A DNA stretch of 64,000 bases, taken from contig NW_024468913.1 in the NCBI RefSeq assembly GCF_011745365.1, positions 1,240,001 through 1,304,000 of the forward strand, written 5' to 3'. Both the position numbers and the translations under genes were made by a program. Under the pieces are notes generated by a model that saw nothing but the letters and a program-made list of their open reading frames with translations, was not told the DNA's origin and ran no database searches. This DNA comes from Cryphonectria parasitica EP155. Lineage: Eukaryota; Ascomycota; Sordariomycetes; Diaporthales; Cryphonectriaceae. Shown in pieces: positions 11,474-22,535 of the stretch; position 1 is the stretch's first letter; each line of letters begins with the position of its first letter.

Positions 11474-12888
11474 ATGTGTTCGTACGAGCAGTGTCAGCGA
11501 CCGATCATTGGGAAGGGTGCATCATCCTAGTGAGGATTACGAGGACAGGGTAATAGATTCTCAGAAGAGAGCGGGTGAGGATTAAAGCGGGTCCACTCAG
11601 CTTCAGACATTCCTGTGTCCGTGTTACTGTACAGTAAGGTGACCAGATCAGGTCTGTGCGCTAGTTTCCCCGCCTACTCAGAACTCTCTTCATTAGGCTG
11701 GATGTTGTCCCTTAGCCTTACAACTCATGTATCTGCTGCGCAAGCCACAATGTCAATTGTTCTTAACATCTATCTTCTCCTGATCCCTCGGGCACTTCAT
11801 GAAAATTGCTTGCAAGTTCTCCGTATAAGCTGCGGAAGTCGCTTGATAGTTGTGGCTGGGAAAGACAAATGATTCTTATAATGGTTAAGGATATAATGTC
11901 CTGCTCACACTGCAAAACGCGCATTCCTTGTATATTTTATCTTGACTGACACGCCTGATGTTGGAGCAGAAGTCATGAGTTGCTTGCTATGAGGAATGGC
12001 AATAAGCTGACTAAAAAATCGATTGAAAAAAATTATATGCTTCCTGTGTTTTACACTCCAAATAGTGTAAAAGGAAGAAATAAAGCAGAGTGGTGCATTT
12101 CTCCGTCTTGCACGCTTGCATCCTGTTTTCTGGCTGCTGCTCGCCCGAGTCCCGGATCCCAGGCTCCTCATCAGCACTGCTTGGAGCTGTCCCGCCCGCT
12201 GAGACTAGCTTGCTGAACTTACTGTGTGTGTATAATGAGTTTCGAGAAGGATATATGCCCCGCCAAAAATGTACCTGTCAGGGAGGTATTTTGAGGATCC
12301 AGGTATGGTGAGTCAGGGCTGCCATCTTCGGAATGCTTAAAACCGATACAAGAACTTTACGTGAAAGATGATGGCAACCATGAAGCCGCGCTTGAATGGC
12401 CAATGTAAAGTCGTCGTACACATTCCTAAACCAGTGAGGTCATCCAGGCCGTCAAGGCCAGAGGTTTATCATCAGGGTACTACGTAACTACTGACTCACT
12501 GTAGACTAGTGCCACGAGCTGTTGTTATTATGTTAAAAAAAAAACCAAAAAACCACTATTGGTAAAATCCACTGTAGCAGCTGCTGTATTGGGCCATATG
12601 TAACCAGGTTAAATAAGAGTTGGAGGGCTGAAAATGCAGCACTATAGTCACCTAATCTTCCCGAGCAAAAAAAACTTTACGTTTGCACCTCATTCACAGG
12701 TGTAGCGTAGGTTGCTTTAGGGCAGCTGTTCTCACAATTTATGATTTAAATCTGTATGCCGATATGATCAGCTGACTCCTCTCAGGCGCACGAAAGGGTG
12801 AAAGGAAAACGTGAAAACAGAAAAGGGAAGATTTTGGAAATCAAGAACAAAGATGACATCGGCATCGAAATCTCCCAACAAGTCGTTC
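11474..12888. other. Intergenic, A/T-rich
   Basis: No supported gene. Several A- and T-runs (for example 12535-12550) and short ORFs without domains. Confidence 0.55.
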
Positions 12889-13533
12889 TCAAGCAAGTCC
12901 CGTCAGCTTGTTGGCCATTTCGTCCCAGACAGCCAGAATATCCTCCTTCTCTTTCTCCCAGACCTTCGACCCTTCCTCTGCCAATCCCAAATCCCCTCCA
13001 ACATAACATTTTCCTCCAAAGTCCCTATCAGGGAATGACATATTCACTGTCTTCTCAACAACTCCCATCTTCAGGCCCTGGCAGACGGTCCTCAACGCCT
13101 CGGCTGCCCTACCTCCTCCGTGGCCACCATATGAGACAACCATGGCAGGCTTGCCCTTCCATTCATTGTACAGATAATCCACTGCATTCTTGAGGCTGGC
13201 TGGGATCCCCCAGTTGTACTGCGGCGTGACAAAGACGAAGGCGTGGTAGGAAGAGACGCATGCTGACCAGGCACGCGTGTGCTCGTGCGCGTACCCGCTG
13301 GGTTCAGTGACGGCCTGTGGGATGACTATCTCATCGAAGAGGGGGAGGTTAAAGTTTTCTATATCGATAATTTCCAGAGATACTGGAGGGGCCTTGGTGC
13401 CTTTGCCGGCTTGGGATGAGAGGTGATGACTGATGGTGTCGCGGACGAAGGCTGTGACTTGTGGGCCGACGCGGACAGAGCGCGTGCTGCCGCAAATGAT
13501 GCCGACCTTGAACGATTTCTTGGTAGAATCCAT
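12889..13533 (-). CDS. NADPH-dependent FMN reductase / quinone reductase-like
   Basis: A single exon encodes 214 residues. The ATG at 13533 is the first in frame. The flavodoxin-like fold is marked by the FMN phosphate-binding loop GSTRSVRVG near the N-terminus, the PQYNWGIPASLKNAVDYLY signature in the middle, and SYGGHGGGRAAEAL. This is the NADPH-dependent FMN reductase family that includes yeast LOT6, cytosolic flavoproteins that reduce quinones by two electrons and protect against redox cycling. Length matches the family. The neighbours (FAD enzymes and their relics at 15-18 kb) are unrelated in sequence, and no operon-like arrangement is implied. Enzyme class is sure; the natural substrate is not. 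Confidence 0.88.
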   Translation of the reverse strand: MDSTKKSFKVGIICGSTRSVRVGPQVTAFVRDTISHHLSSQAGKGTKAPPVSLEIIDIENFNLPLFDEIVIPQAVTEPSGYAHEHTRAWSACVSSYHAFVFVTPQYNWGIPASLKNAVDYLYNEWKGKPAMVVSYGGHGGGRAAEALRTVCQGLKMGVVEKTVNMSFPDRDFGGKCYVGGDLGLAEEGSKVWEKEKEDILAVWDEMANKLTGLA

Positions 13534-14178
13534 ATTGATTAGATGTTCTTTCTGTACTTTTCTTTCCTTCGGAAGAGACGCAAGCAAATCGGGGTCGAGG
13601 GGCTGATGGAGGTCTGAGTGGATGGTTTGTCGTAATTTTCAGTAAGTTGTGAGAGGTAATTAGCGTAGGTTCGTGAAATCGTTTGGAATGTGACTACTCG
13701 AGGGATTGAAATAGTATGCTGTCAAGTATCTTGAAAGAAAAAAGAAAAAAAAGCCCCCCTTCGAGCTGTTCCTGACGGTTTGGAAGAGTCATCTTTTTAT
13801 GTCTTGTTCAGTCCTCGCGAAACCTACTTCATTGAGTAGCGTGGCGGACATAAAGCTTCTTGTGGTGCAAGTCGTAAAATCCGGGCCCGGTGTTAGATTC
13901 AATACACTTAAGGATACCAAGGGTCACAGCCAAAAAATAAACGAGCGGACATTATTAGCCGCGGTGGTTGAATCCTGCGACATACTACGAATCAACGCCG
14001 CTCAGGAGCGGTGTTTCCGAATAAGTCCGTGTAGCGGAGTACAGCTGCTTACATGAATCTCCGCCCCACCAAGCCCCCGTCTAGGCGCTGTGTAAGTGTC
14101 GCCTTACACTGTATTCCGGACACATAAAAGAGACTGCAGACTTTTGACTTGAACCAACAAAAATACAACAGGGTAGAT
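13534..14178. other. Intergenic, nothing recognised
   Basis: Upstream of the quinone reductase. A short ORF at 13799-14056 has no recognisable domain. The right end contains a T-run for the tRNA-like gene, listed separately. Confidence 0.5.
14159..14163 (-). terminator. Possible Pol III T5 terminator
   Basis: Five T on the minus strand, about 15 bases past the 3' end of the tRNA-Ile-like gene, at the position expected for RNA polymerase III termination. Confidence 0.35.
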
Positions 14179-14278
14179 GGTCCCGGAGAGGACCCGACTC
14201 GCGACCTTCGCATCACAGATATCTCCTGATTCGAGGAAGTATTAGTACGACGCTCTAACCAGCTGAGCTTACAGGACC
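14179..14278 (-). tRNA. tRNA-Ile(AAT)-like gene with 26-nt intron, probably degenerate
   Basis: On the minus strand the ends GGTCCTG and CGGGACC pair over seven bases with one wobble pair, followed by discriminator A. A D-arm GCTC...GAGC and an anticodon stem TCGTA/TGCGA frame the loop CTAATA-A with anticodon AAT. A 26-nt intron (CTTCCTCGAA to TCTGTG) lies directly after position 37, the canonical eukaryotic site. Two faults are visible: one extra base between acceptor and D stems (TAA instead of two bases), and a T-arm with one mismatch and loop TCGGGTC instead of TTCGANY, which weakens both the A and B boxes. It is either a diverged tRNA gene or a tRNA pseudogene; I favour the latter. Confidence 0.55.
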
Positions 14279-15032
14279 AGTGGATGTAGAGAGAAGGAAG
14301 TTCTGATGCGCTATTGTAGACATTCCAACCAGACCCGAGATGTGAAGGCAATGGATGCATACGAGGCTGATAGGGAGAGGCACTGACCTGATTTGTAAAA
14401 TGAAGGCTTATTCATACCTATTTGGAAAACATCTCAGAGGTATACCGTTTTCTAAACATCAGTTAATAAGAGCAGTGCCAAATAATAAATTACAGGTTTG
14501 GACAGGTATTCGAGTATTCACTAGCAGTGAGGCTGTTGTTATGATTAGAGTAAAATTAGATTGATAACTAAAGAGCCCATTATGTAAGAATTTCATCCAA
14601 CGGTAGAGTACGTGTGGTTCTGTATTCAAAGTTCCGTGGCCTCCACGTTGAATGGGTCTTAAAACTACTTGTACGGTGAAGCTCGAGAGATACTTGTGTC
14701 CTGAGAAAAGAGAATGTACTTGGCTGGGGTGTTTGGGGATCTTAGAACTGGCTGGCTCAGGTTTCTATTTCGACAGCTCAACATCGACACAGGAACTTTG
14801 AGTCCCTGATTGGAAGAGGAGGTGCGTCATGCATAGTGAATAGACCGGCATATTCGACGTCGACACGGATGTCCCGGTCAATACCAAAATAAGCGCAAAC
14901 CAAATCAAACGCTGCCCAATCTTGTTGACACATCCCTAGCGAATATGTTTGCTGACGTTCAAGATACGGCGTCTGCTTGTGTTATCGCTACTTGACCTCG
15001 TTTGTCGACTTCCTGTCTGTCTGTCTGTCTGC
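14279..15032. other. Intergenic between tRNA-like gene and BBE relic
   Basis: A/T-rich with no supported gene. The right end carries a CTGT tract. Upstream parts of the BBE-oxidase relic may extend into it but are no longer recognisable. Confidence 0.5.
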
Positions 15033-15639
15033 CATGGCCGGCATCGGCGGCCTCGCCCTCGAGGGTTTGTCCCATCAACCTTGCTGTAATTTCTTCTACT
15101 TGCTCAGTCGGTCTGAATTTGCTCCCAGTGTCGTTCTTCCCAGCGGTGAGGGCTTCATTTGCGACAATGTAATCAATTACAAGGTTGTTCTGGCCTCGGG
15201 TGAGACTGTCAATGCAAACGCGAACAGCCACGCCGATCTGTGGACGGCCCTCAAGGTCTGACAGCCTCCTTCACCCTACAGCCATACCCAGTCTCCTTGA
15301 TAGAGCGCTCAGAGGCGACTGGAGGGGGCAACCAGTTGGGACTGAAGCCATTTGATGGATCCTTGTTTCTCTCCTGTTGCTCACCTACTGGACCAACACG
15401 AGCGACAATGATGCTGTCTTGGCCTTTATGAAGGACTGTGTTGAGAAGATGAAGCAGGATGTCGCGTCGCGAGGGCAGCTGGTGCCGTATGTATATATGA
15501 ACTACGCATGGACCCATCAAGACCCCATCGGCTCTTACGGCGTTGTGAACAAGAAGAAGCTTCAGCAGGCGGGCAAGAAGTATGACCTCAAGGCTTGTTC
15601 CAGAAGGCTTGCCCTGGCGGCTTCAAGGTTTTCCCTTGA
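15033..15639 (+). pseudogene. Decayed FAD-linked (BBE-type) oxidase fragment
   Basis: Pieces of a berberine-bridge-enzyme-like oxidase are readable in three frames. First come GIGGLALEG and [20 protein letters not shown]...LWTALK (the FAD-binding PCMH half). Then, after loss of the substrate-domain region, SFTLQPYPVSLIER...GGGNQLGL; then a shifted frame with YWTNTSDNDAVLAF, PYVYMNYA and DPIGSYG, the C-terminal BBE signature. After YDLK a last shift leads to the family ending GLFQK...PGGFKVFP and its stop at 15637-15639. At least three frame breaks plus a large internal deletion make it non-functional. An apparently intact relative lies at 40308-42290. This is a relic of a once larger local family or of a duplication. 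Confidence 0.75.
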
Positions 15640-16649
15640 GATACTGGCTTGGTAGTAATTGACAAGCACCGAAAAATGGTGTCGAGGGCCAACTTGGCAT
15701 GAATGTTAGGATAATAATTGGGTAGACAGTTCACTTCAACGTTAGCAAATGTGGATTGAATTAGAATGCAGTACAAAACTGGAATCAATCAAATTCCAAA
15801 GCTCCCATCGAATATCCGATTCCCAGATTCAGCTTTCGTTCCAGTGTCTCGGTATGGGGATGGGCACTTTATTGGCCACGAACGCTTCTGAGTCCAAATG
15901 ATAACAAAACAGGTGGGGCCCGTTATGCACTTCCATTTTCCTTCTCCTCGCTCAGTCATTTCTCCAACCTCAGGAGTGCTCCTCGAGGAACAAAAAATAA
16001 CGTCACCCACAGCATCAGACAGATAGCAATACGCGTATCTGCGGACACCCCTTGCCGGCGGAGCATGGCGCACTGTGTAAAAAAACTGCATGCGCTTCAC
16101 ATATGGAGGGGCCATGGACCTCATGACGAAAGCCCAACACGCTCTTCCAATACTCGGATCCTGTCGAATCCTACGATACTTAACTCCATAGCATTAGCTT
16201 AGGTTGCCTGTAACAACAAAAGGCCACTACAATTACTGCTAGGGATCGTTTGATGAGCAATGGCTCTTTATCGACCGGAACTTGCAATAGCTACTATGTC
16301 CCATTGCAAAACAAATTCACTAACTTGAAGTGGGTAATTACTCCGCTTTGATGTTCACTTGCCTACCAGCATACCATTCCTAGCCTCTTTTTACTTGGGA
16401 CGGCCCATACTGGTCTTGATCTAAGGATGTGATTGCGGCTTCTCAGAGCTCGACCTCGGACATGCAACACAGTGTGGTCAAGATGAGGTGCGATATCACT
16501 CTGCTCCTTCACACCAGGAATTTAAACAGAAAATGAAATATAAAACCAGGCGGAGCGACGAGTGCGTTTGACTCGAATTGTTCTGGCACGACCGTTTGTG
16601 TTCTTTGTTTCACATAGTCCAACAAGCAAACTCACCATCACGGCTCAAA
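15640..16649. other. Intergenic, promoter of FAD oxidoreductase
   Basis: No gene seen. Contains a TATA-like box at 16539 (separate entry). Otherwise unremarkable. Confidence 0.5.
16539..16545 (+). promoter_or_regulatory. TATA-like box
   Basis: TATAAAA, 111 bases upstream of the ATG of the FAD oxidoreductase gene, a plausible distance for a fungal core promoter. Positional evidence only. Confidence 0.4.
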
Positions 16650-18108
16650 ATGCGCAAGTACCTTCTCTTCCTTGCGACTCTGACCTCGCCGGTTCGAGTC
16701 GTCTCGCACGGCTGGTCGATCATTGACATCAACCGAAACCAGAGCGAGGTAGTGAAGCGCGATGTGTGCATTGTGGGCGGGGGCGCAAGCGGAGCTCACG
16801 CCGCTGTATCACTCATGGACTTGAACAAGACCGTGATAGTCATCGAGCGGGAAGCCCAACTTGGAGGTGCCACACAGACCTACATAGACCCGAAGACTGG
16901 AAAGACTGCGGACATCGGCGTAGTAGTCTACCAACCTCTTACAGTCGTTGAAGAATTCTTCGCCAAATTCCAGATCCCTCTCATCAACACTTCGACTGTC
17001 GACGTCAACGCGGCCGGTGCACCACCCAGATCATCTTTGCCCGCTCCATTGTACAACACCTTTCGGGAATATGCAGATTTTCGTAATGGTTCATCTGTAA
17101 CTCCGACTGAGTACCCTGATGCGGCGGAGGCCTTGCAACGCATGGCTGCGGCAATGTCACAATATCCGTACATATTGGACGGCTACGATCTTCCCGATCC
17201 AGTTCCAGAGGATCTGTACTTATCTTACGGTGCGTGGATAGATAAGTACAATCTGTCGGCCGCTGTACCAATTGTATATGCAATTGCACAGGGAACGGCC
17301 CGCCATCTACGTCATGAGATATTTCAATTTGGGGGACATCCAGGCTCTGACCCAGGGCTACCTCACGTCAGCCAGGGGAAACAACTCGGAGCTCTATTCA
17401 AGAGCAGCCGAGTTCTTAGGTCTATCAAACATACTGTACGAGTCCACAGTCATCTCTAGCCAGCGTCAAAACACAACATCAGGCCGTCCCGAGCTCCTCG
17501 TCTCCAGCCCCGATGAAGTCGGTCTTCGCCTTCTTTCATGCGGTCAGATCCTCCTCACTATCCCACCCACCCTTTACAATCTCGCTGGTTGGGATCTTAC
17601 CCCAGACGAGCATGCTGTCTCCGCGCAGTACCATACGGCCACTGGCTACTGGACAGGGCTGGTGCGCGGCATCGGCATGAATCAGACTATCAGCATTGAC
17701 AATTCAGCCGCTACTACCCCGTACAACATCCCGGTGCTGCCAGCACTATATCAAGTCGCTCCAGTGGGCACGCTGGATGATTTTTGGTGGATCAAGCTCG
17801 GGGCAGACATACCGACGCTGACCGACGGACAAGTGCGAGCGTATGCGACGCGTGAGATTCAGAGAGTGCAAAAGGCTCAAGGCTCTGCTGTTACGGAGCC
17901 CGAGTGGGTTGTTCTCAAGTCGCATTCGCCGTTTCATCTTCAGGTCCCGCCGGAGGTGATCCGGAATGGGTTCTTTGCGAACCTCACAGCGTTGCAAGGA
18001 GGGTTGAATGGTATTATGTCTTATAGTGGCGCGGCGTTCCACACACATTACAGCTCTTTATTGTGGCGGTATAACAAAGATGTGGTGATTCCGAAAATGC
18101 TTTATTGA
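16650..18108 (+). CDS. Secreted FAD-dependent amine-oxidase-like oxidoreductase, frameshifted
   Basis: The ATG at 16650 begins a signal peptide (RKYLLFLATLTS...VVSHG). A dinucleotide-binding motif, VCIVGGGASGAHAAVSL, and IEREAQLGG follow at about residues 39-70. Frame 1 runs to about 17297 (AIAQG) and then must move by one base to continue as AIYVMRYFNLGDIQALTQGYL and on to the stop at 18108. The second part is fully open for about 270 residues and keeps N-glycosylation sites and the ending AFHTHYSSLLWRY typical of the family. Relatives are fungal flavin amine-oxidase-like proteins, often named after beta-cyclopiazonate dehydrogenase; that name does not imply the same substrate. No GT-AG intron of suitable length explains the shift. 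It is either a recent pseudogene or a sequence error. Confidence 0.7.
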
Positions 18109-20306
18109 GTTGATATTTATTACAAGAACATTTAACTTGGAGGATGCTGAAGTGTTTAAATGTTAGAATTTGAGAATGTACAACTTGGTCAACTTAATAT
18201 AATAAGTATATGTTGCAACATCTGACAAGTAAGTATTCTATTCAAAGGTATTCGAGTATTTATCCCATGATTTCGTTACAAGGCAGAATCTCTCAATTCT
18301 AGAACTGTACAGAATGTAATGTTCCTCGGTAACAGCCTTGCCTAGTACGAGCGACGAAAACAATTAACTGACATATCTCATGACCCTGACATCCGATATT
18401 TCCAGCTCATTATTCCCTATCATCCACCTAGTGACCTACATTTTGGAATAAATAGAGTTATCAGATCAGGCAGCATCCATTATTCAAATGGTGTTTATAT
18501 AATTATCTTTTCCCCAGATCAAAACACTCAAGGCCCTTTACCTTTCCGGATGTCACCCAGTCCGATGCGGTAAGCCGTTGGCACGGACGTTAGATCTGAT
18601 TAGCAGAGAGTGGGCAGGACGGGGGCCCTGGTGCAGTTCTAGTGGGATCCAGGTTCCAAAATATGCGTGCACATCTGCTGCGTCTGTTGGTCAGCTTCAA
18701 AGCTGTTGAGCAGCAGACGACTTTGTAGGACGAGACCGCTGGTGCGCACGAGGCCAGCACAAGCTAATACCACGATTTACCCCAGCTGTGTTCTCTCTTC
18801 TCTCCCCTAACCTTTTATTGTAGACTCAGAGAGAAACACACAATCCAAATGAACCCGCTACGAGTTTTTGACGTACGCCATCCTAGGACCAGGTTTAAAG
18901 ATGGATAGAGGATTAAAAGAGGAATCACAGGCGGTGCTAAAGTGTTGGGAGAATTTTAAGTCTTGATGATACCAGCTAATTTCTTTTAGTCCTTATCCAG
19001 AGAGAAGAAGAAGTAGTATGGAGCGGAACGAGCAAGAACTCTCTTTCTCGATCCATATCTTTTCTCCATGTGTCTCATACTTACCTCTATATCTTTCCTT
19101 GCCTGCTCAAATCCTGGAGTGAACGTATCATTGGACCTAAACGGCCTATATTGTACTTCTATATGCTGAGTAGGAACTCCTGCCATGGAACATGACTTTC
19201 ATACCTCTACAAAATGCCAGGATCAAGCCTCTCTCAATATTACCAGCCCGGCCTCAGCTTGCATAGCTCCCAGCTACCTCCCCAATAAACAGGTAAACAC
19301 AAGATTCAGCAAGTATGATCACCATAGAGATCAATCACCGAAGCGCCCCATCGGCAAGGTTCAATGTTTGTGCAGAGAAACAAGGTTCACCTACCATCTC
19401 AATCTCGCCTCTTCTCCTCGGGATGGCGCCACAGGCTAGCTGCATGATATGACCCCCTGGAAAATGAATTGAGCATACGTCGTACCATAATGTCCGAGAC
19501 ATGCCTGGAGACGAAACAGTTGGATGCTAAGATGAGATAGACACGGTGGCGGGGGGCATGTAGCTGAGGAAGAAGATCTAAAGAGGTGATTCATCTCACC
19601 TGTAATGAACGGGTGTTCTAAGGCTAACCTCTCTTGGGCAATTTTGATTACTGCTGGCACATTGGTTGTATCATCAATGGTCTGCTTATACTTTTCTCAG
19701 CCTCCCCAGCATATACTTGAAGCAGGTTACAGTAACTAGAAAAGCAAGCATCTCATGGGCTATGTTTGGGACGTGTTACATGGATGATTAGAATTCGAAG
19801 AAGAAGAAAAAAGGGCTAAAGATTATCTTGGGACGGTCACAACTACAAGAGAGGCAAGTCGCTGAACTCACCAGACTCAGTTGATTGGGTACTTACTGAT
19901 GTGCGCAGCGCGGGGTGCAGTGACGTGCTGTGTGCCTTGCATTTGCCCCGCCCACAGCTCTAGGGTCAGACCCGCTCCCTGTACTGTAAGTAGCTGGTCC
20001 CTGGTCCCCTAGGATTTGTCATGCCGATCCAAAGAGGCAAATCCGCATACTAAACAAAACGTCACGACTTTCCACAGCCTCCCCAAATCTTCCTTCCTAT
20101 AGTCAATTTCTCTATACAAGTATATATCTTGGGATTTATTTACACCAAACTGCCCCCTCCATCTCAACACTTCTTCACAGACAAACCTCTTTCAAGAAAT
20201 TTCCAAACTGTCTTCTCAAACTCAACACCGTCGCCCCCATTCCACTTCACCTACCGCAATCCTCACAACCACAGCCATCTTCCTCCTGGCATTCCTCTTC
20301 TCGACC
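18109..20306. other. Intergenic, A/T-rich left half
   Basis: About 2.2 kb. The first 400 bases are strongly A/T-rich. Short minus-strand open stretches near 18986-19186 and 19436-19660 have no reliable family match. The last 200 bases are C/T-rich, consistent with the MsrA leader. Confidence 0.5.
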
Positions 20307-21026
20307 ATGACCTCTACCATGCCCGGCTTCTTAGCCCGCCTGACCCGCCCCTTTACCAGCGCCTCCTTCCTCGGCGTCGCCACAGAGAACGGCGTCGGTG
20401 CCACCTCGGCTCACATCCCGGAAGGCGCGCAAAAGGCTACCATCGCCGCGGGCTGCTTCTGGGGCGTCGAGCACATCTACCGGAAGCACTTTGCGGACAA
20501 GGGGCTGTATGATGCGCGCGTGGGCTACATTGGTGGTGACACCAAGAGCCCGAGTTACCGGGCAGTCTGCACAGGCGAGACGGGGCGTGCGTGTTACCAA
20601 TCCCCCCCCCCCCCCAACCCCAACCCAAGAGTCGAGAATTGGGTCAGATCAAAATTAACTGGTAACACGTATACAGACGCCGAGGCGACGCAGCTGATCT
20701 ACGACCCCACCAAGATCACGTACGCCCAGCTCCTCGAGTTCTTCTACCGCATGCACGACCCGACCACCAAGAACAGACAGGGCAACGACCGCGGGACCCA
20801 GTACCGCTCTGGCATCTTCTACCACGACGCCGAGCAGAAGAGGGTTGCAGAGGAGATCACCGCCAAGGTCAATGAGCAGTGGTACAGCGGCAAGGTGGCG
20901 ACCGAGGTCATCGAGGCGGGGCAGTGGTGGGATGCTGAGGACTATCACCAGCTGTACCTGGACAAGAACCCCTCGGGCTATCAGTGTGCCAGCCATTATG
21001 TTAGGGAATTTCCCTCTCTGAAATAG
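20307..21026 (+). CDS. MXR1: Peptide methionine sulfoxide reductase A
   Basis: Two exons (20307-20586 and 20677-21026) with a 90-bp intron containing a run of 14 C give 209 residues. Splicing restores the junction TG-H-AEATQLIYDP. MsrA reduces the S-epimer of methionine sulfoxide in proteins and free methionine, using thioredoxin. The active-site block GCFWGVEH is present with catalytic Cys50, and the conserved GYIGGDTKSPSY, EFFYRMHDPTT and NRQGNDRGTQYRS motifs follow. The first 30 residues are rich in Ser, Thr and Arg with no acidic residue before Glu27, and could act as a mitochondrial presequence. A second ATG four codons in would give a cytosolic-type start. Function is firm; location is inference. 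Confidence 0.93.
   Translation: MTSTMPGFLARLTRPFTSASFLGVATENGVGATSAHIPEGAQKATIAAGCFWGVEHIYRKHFADKGLYDARVGYIGGDTKSPSYRAVCTGETGRACYQSPPPPNPNPRVENWVRSKLTGNTYTDAEATQLIYDPTKITYAQLLEFFYRMHDPTTKNRQGNDRGTQYRSGIFYHDAEQKRVAEEITAKVNEQWYSGKVATEVIEAGQWWDAEDYHQLYLDKNPSGYQCASHYVREFPSLK
20602..20615 (+). repeat. C14 homopolymer in MsrA intron
   Basis: Fourteen consecutive C close to the 5' splice site of the only MsrA intron. Length is likely variable between isolates or prone to sequencing error, without affecting coding. Confidence 0.8.
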
Positions 21027-21387
21027 TCGAGAGTGCCGAAACATAAGAGGTATTAGGCGTGAAAAAAACACGGTGCCGTGGGCAAACCGTACGATAACAT
21101 CATGTGTACAGATACAGCTGTGGAGATATGAGGAAGCCTGGATGATTGGATATTCTTCTTTTTTATTTTGTTTTTACAATTTGATTTGAGAGCTATGCGC
21201 AAAAACGCCAGACTGATTGACCTGGCCTTTTGCAGACCACCACATTATTACCATGAAACCATGAATGTGAGAGGAGAATGTCCAATACATCAACTCCTAA
21301 CTCCACTACCAGCAGCAGCTCTTCCGCCGCATTGCAAATCCTCACCACACCACCCTGTCCTCCTACTTCTCGGCTATTCCAACCTTT
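21027..21387. other. Convergent 3' spacer
   Basis: Between the 3' ends of MsrA and the Bax-inhibitor-like gene. Holds 3' UTRs only. Confidence 0.5.
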
Positions 21388-22535
21388 TTACTTCCTCTTG
21401 TTCTGCTGCATCATCAGAATCTGCACCATCCGGATGAAGATGTTCAGGAAATCCAGCTCGAGCGCAATGCTCTCGTTGACGGGATCCTTCTTGATCACGC
21501 CTCGCTCGGCCAGCCTAGCGTGGTACAACACCTTCTGTACGTCATACAGCGTGAAGCCACCAAATAGTGCCAATCCACCCCACAGCCAGATGTTCTCGGT
21601 GAACGCGAGTGTTCGGACGGCGGTTGCAGGAAGGATGAGCGGCGCAAAGCCGGAAGCCATGACAAGACCGGCACCAGCCAGGAGAGGTCCGCCGATGTAG
21701 AGGTACTTCTCCTGCTTGGCGGTCGCACCAACGAAGGAAATGGAGCCCATCATAGCCACAGTGTAAAGACCGGCGCGGGCGAGCAGGGCGCCGGGGACGA
21801 AGGCGACGAGGGGCGCAATCAGAGCGGCCTGGGTGGCATTGAAGGCGGTCCAGAGGGCGTACTTGGGAACGTAGCTGTTGTTTGCGTGCCTCGTCAGCGT
21901 TGCTACTCGCGCATCACCGGATTTTTCGGAAAAAGCAAAACTTACTTGTCAGGATCCACCATCCTCGTGCCGATCATCGTACCAAAGCTCATGGCCAGAC
22001 CACCGATCATGACTACCCAGGGGTTTGTGACCATCAGCCGGTACACAAACCCGCTCTGTACCATCTGTCTGGCCGTAACACCGATGATGCCGATGCCCAG
22101 ACCTGTGTGCAGGAAGGTCTGGTTGAGGTAGCTCCGCTCGAACAGAGGCATGCCACCATCCTCGCGGGTCTCTCGGTTGAAAACGGCATTTACAGCCACC
22201 AGGGTACCGCCAAAGATGGCTCCACCGACTGCGAGCTTGCGCAGCACCGAGGTGTTGTCGGTTGCAGTGCCCGCTTGTGACTGATAACCGCGCTTGCTGC
22301 CACCGGCGACAAAGCGGCTTACGAGGGAAGTCGACTTGCTCGGTGATGAGCGCGCGAGGGCGAGAGTGGTCTGGGATGTGAAGAAGGCATTTGACCGGCG
22401 AGCGGACTGGTGGAATGCGCGTGCAGCGATTGAGGAGGATGAGAAGAGAGTGGCCTTCGTCGCGGGTCGGGCGATTTCAGGTAGGCGGGTGGCCAGACGG
22501 GCGGGGCCCTGGCGCAGGGTGATTGTGAAGGACAT
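21388..22535 (-). CDS. Mitochondrial Bax-inhibitor-1 family protein (GHITM/MICS1-like)
   Basis: Two exons (22535-21946 and 21874-21388) with a 71-bp intron (GTAAGT...AACAG) give 358 residues. The start at 22535 opens a long Arg/Ser/Ala-rich, acid-poor N-terminus including FHQSARRS, a typical mitochondrial presequence. Seven to eight hydrophobic segments follow, with TFLHTGLGIGIIGVTA, the central YVPKYALWTAFNATQAAL and the C-terminal DVQKVLYHARLAERG, then NESIALELDFLNIFIRMVQIL. The LELDFLNIF block is the signature of the BI-1/TMBIM family. The GHITM subgroup sits in the inner mitochondrial membrane and affects cristae structure and cation or proton exchange in animals. Family and location are well supported; the fungal role is inferred. 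Confidence 0.9.

Noticed and set aside
19436..19690. Minus-strand stretch ending in a kinase-like ALEHPFI string
   Set aside because: Only a few residues resemble the end of a protein-kinase domain. No other kinase motif lies within reach, and adjacent frames are closed.
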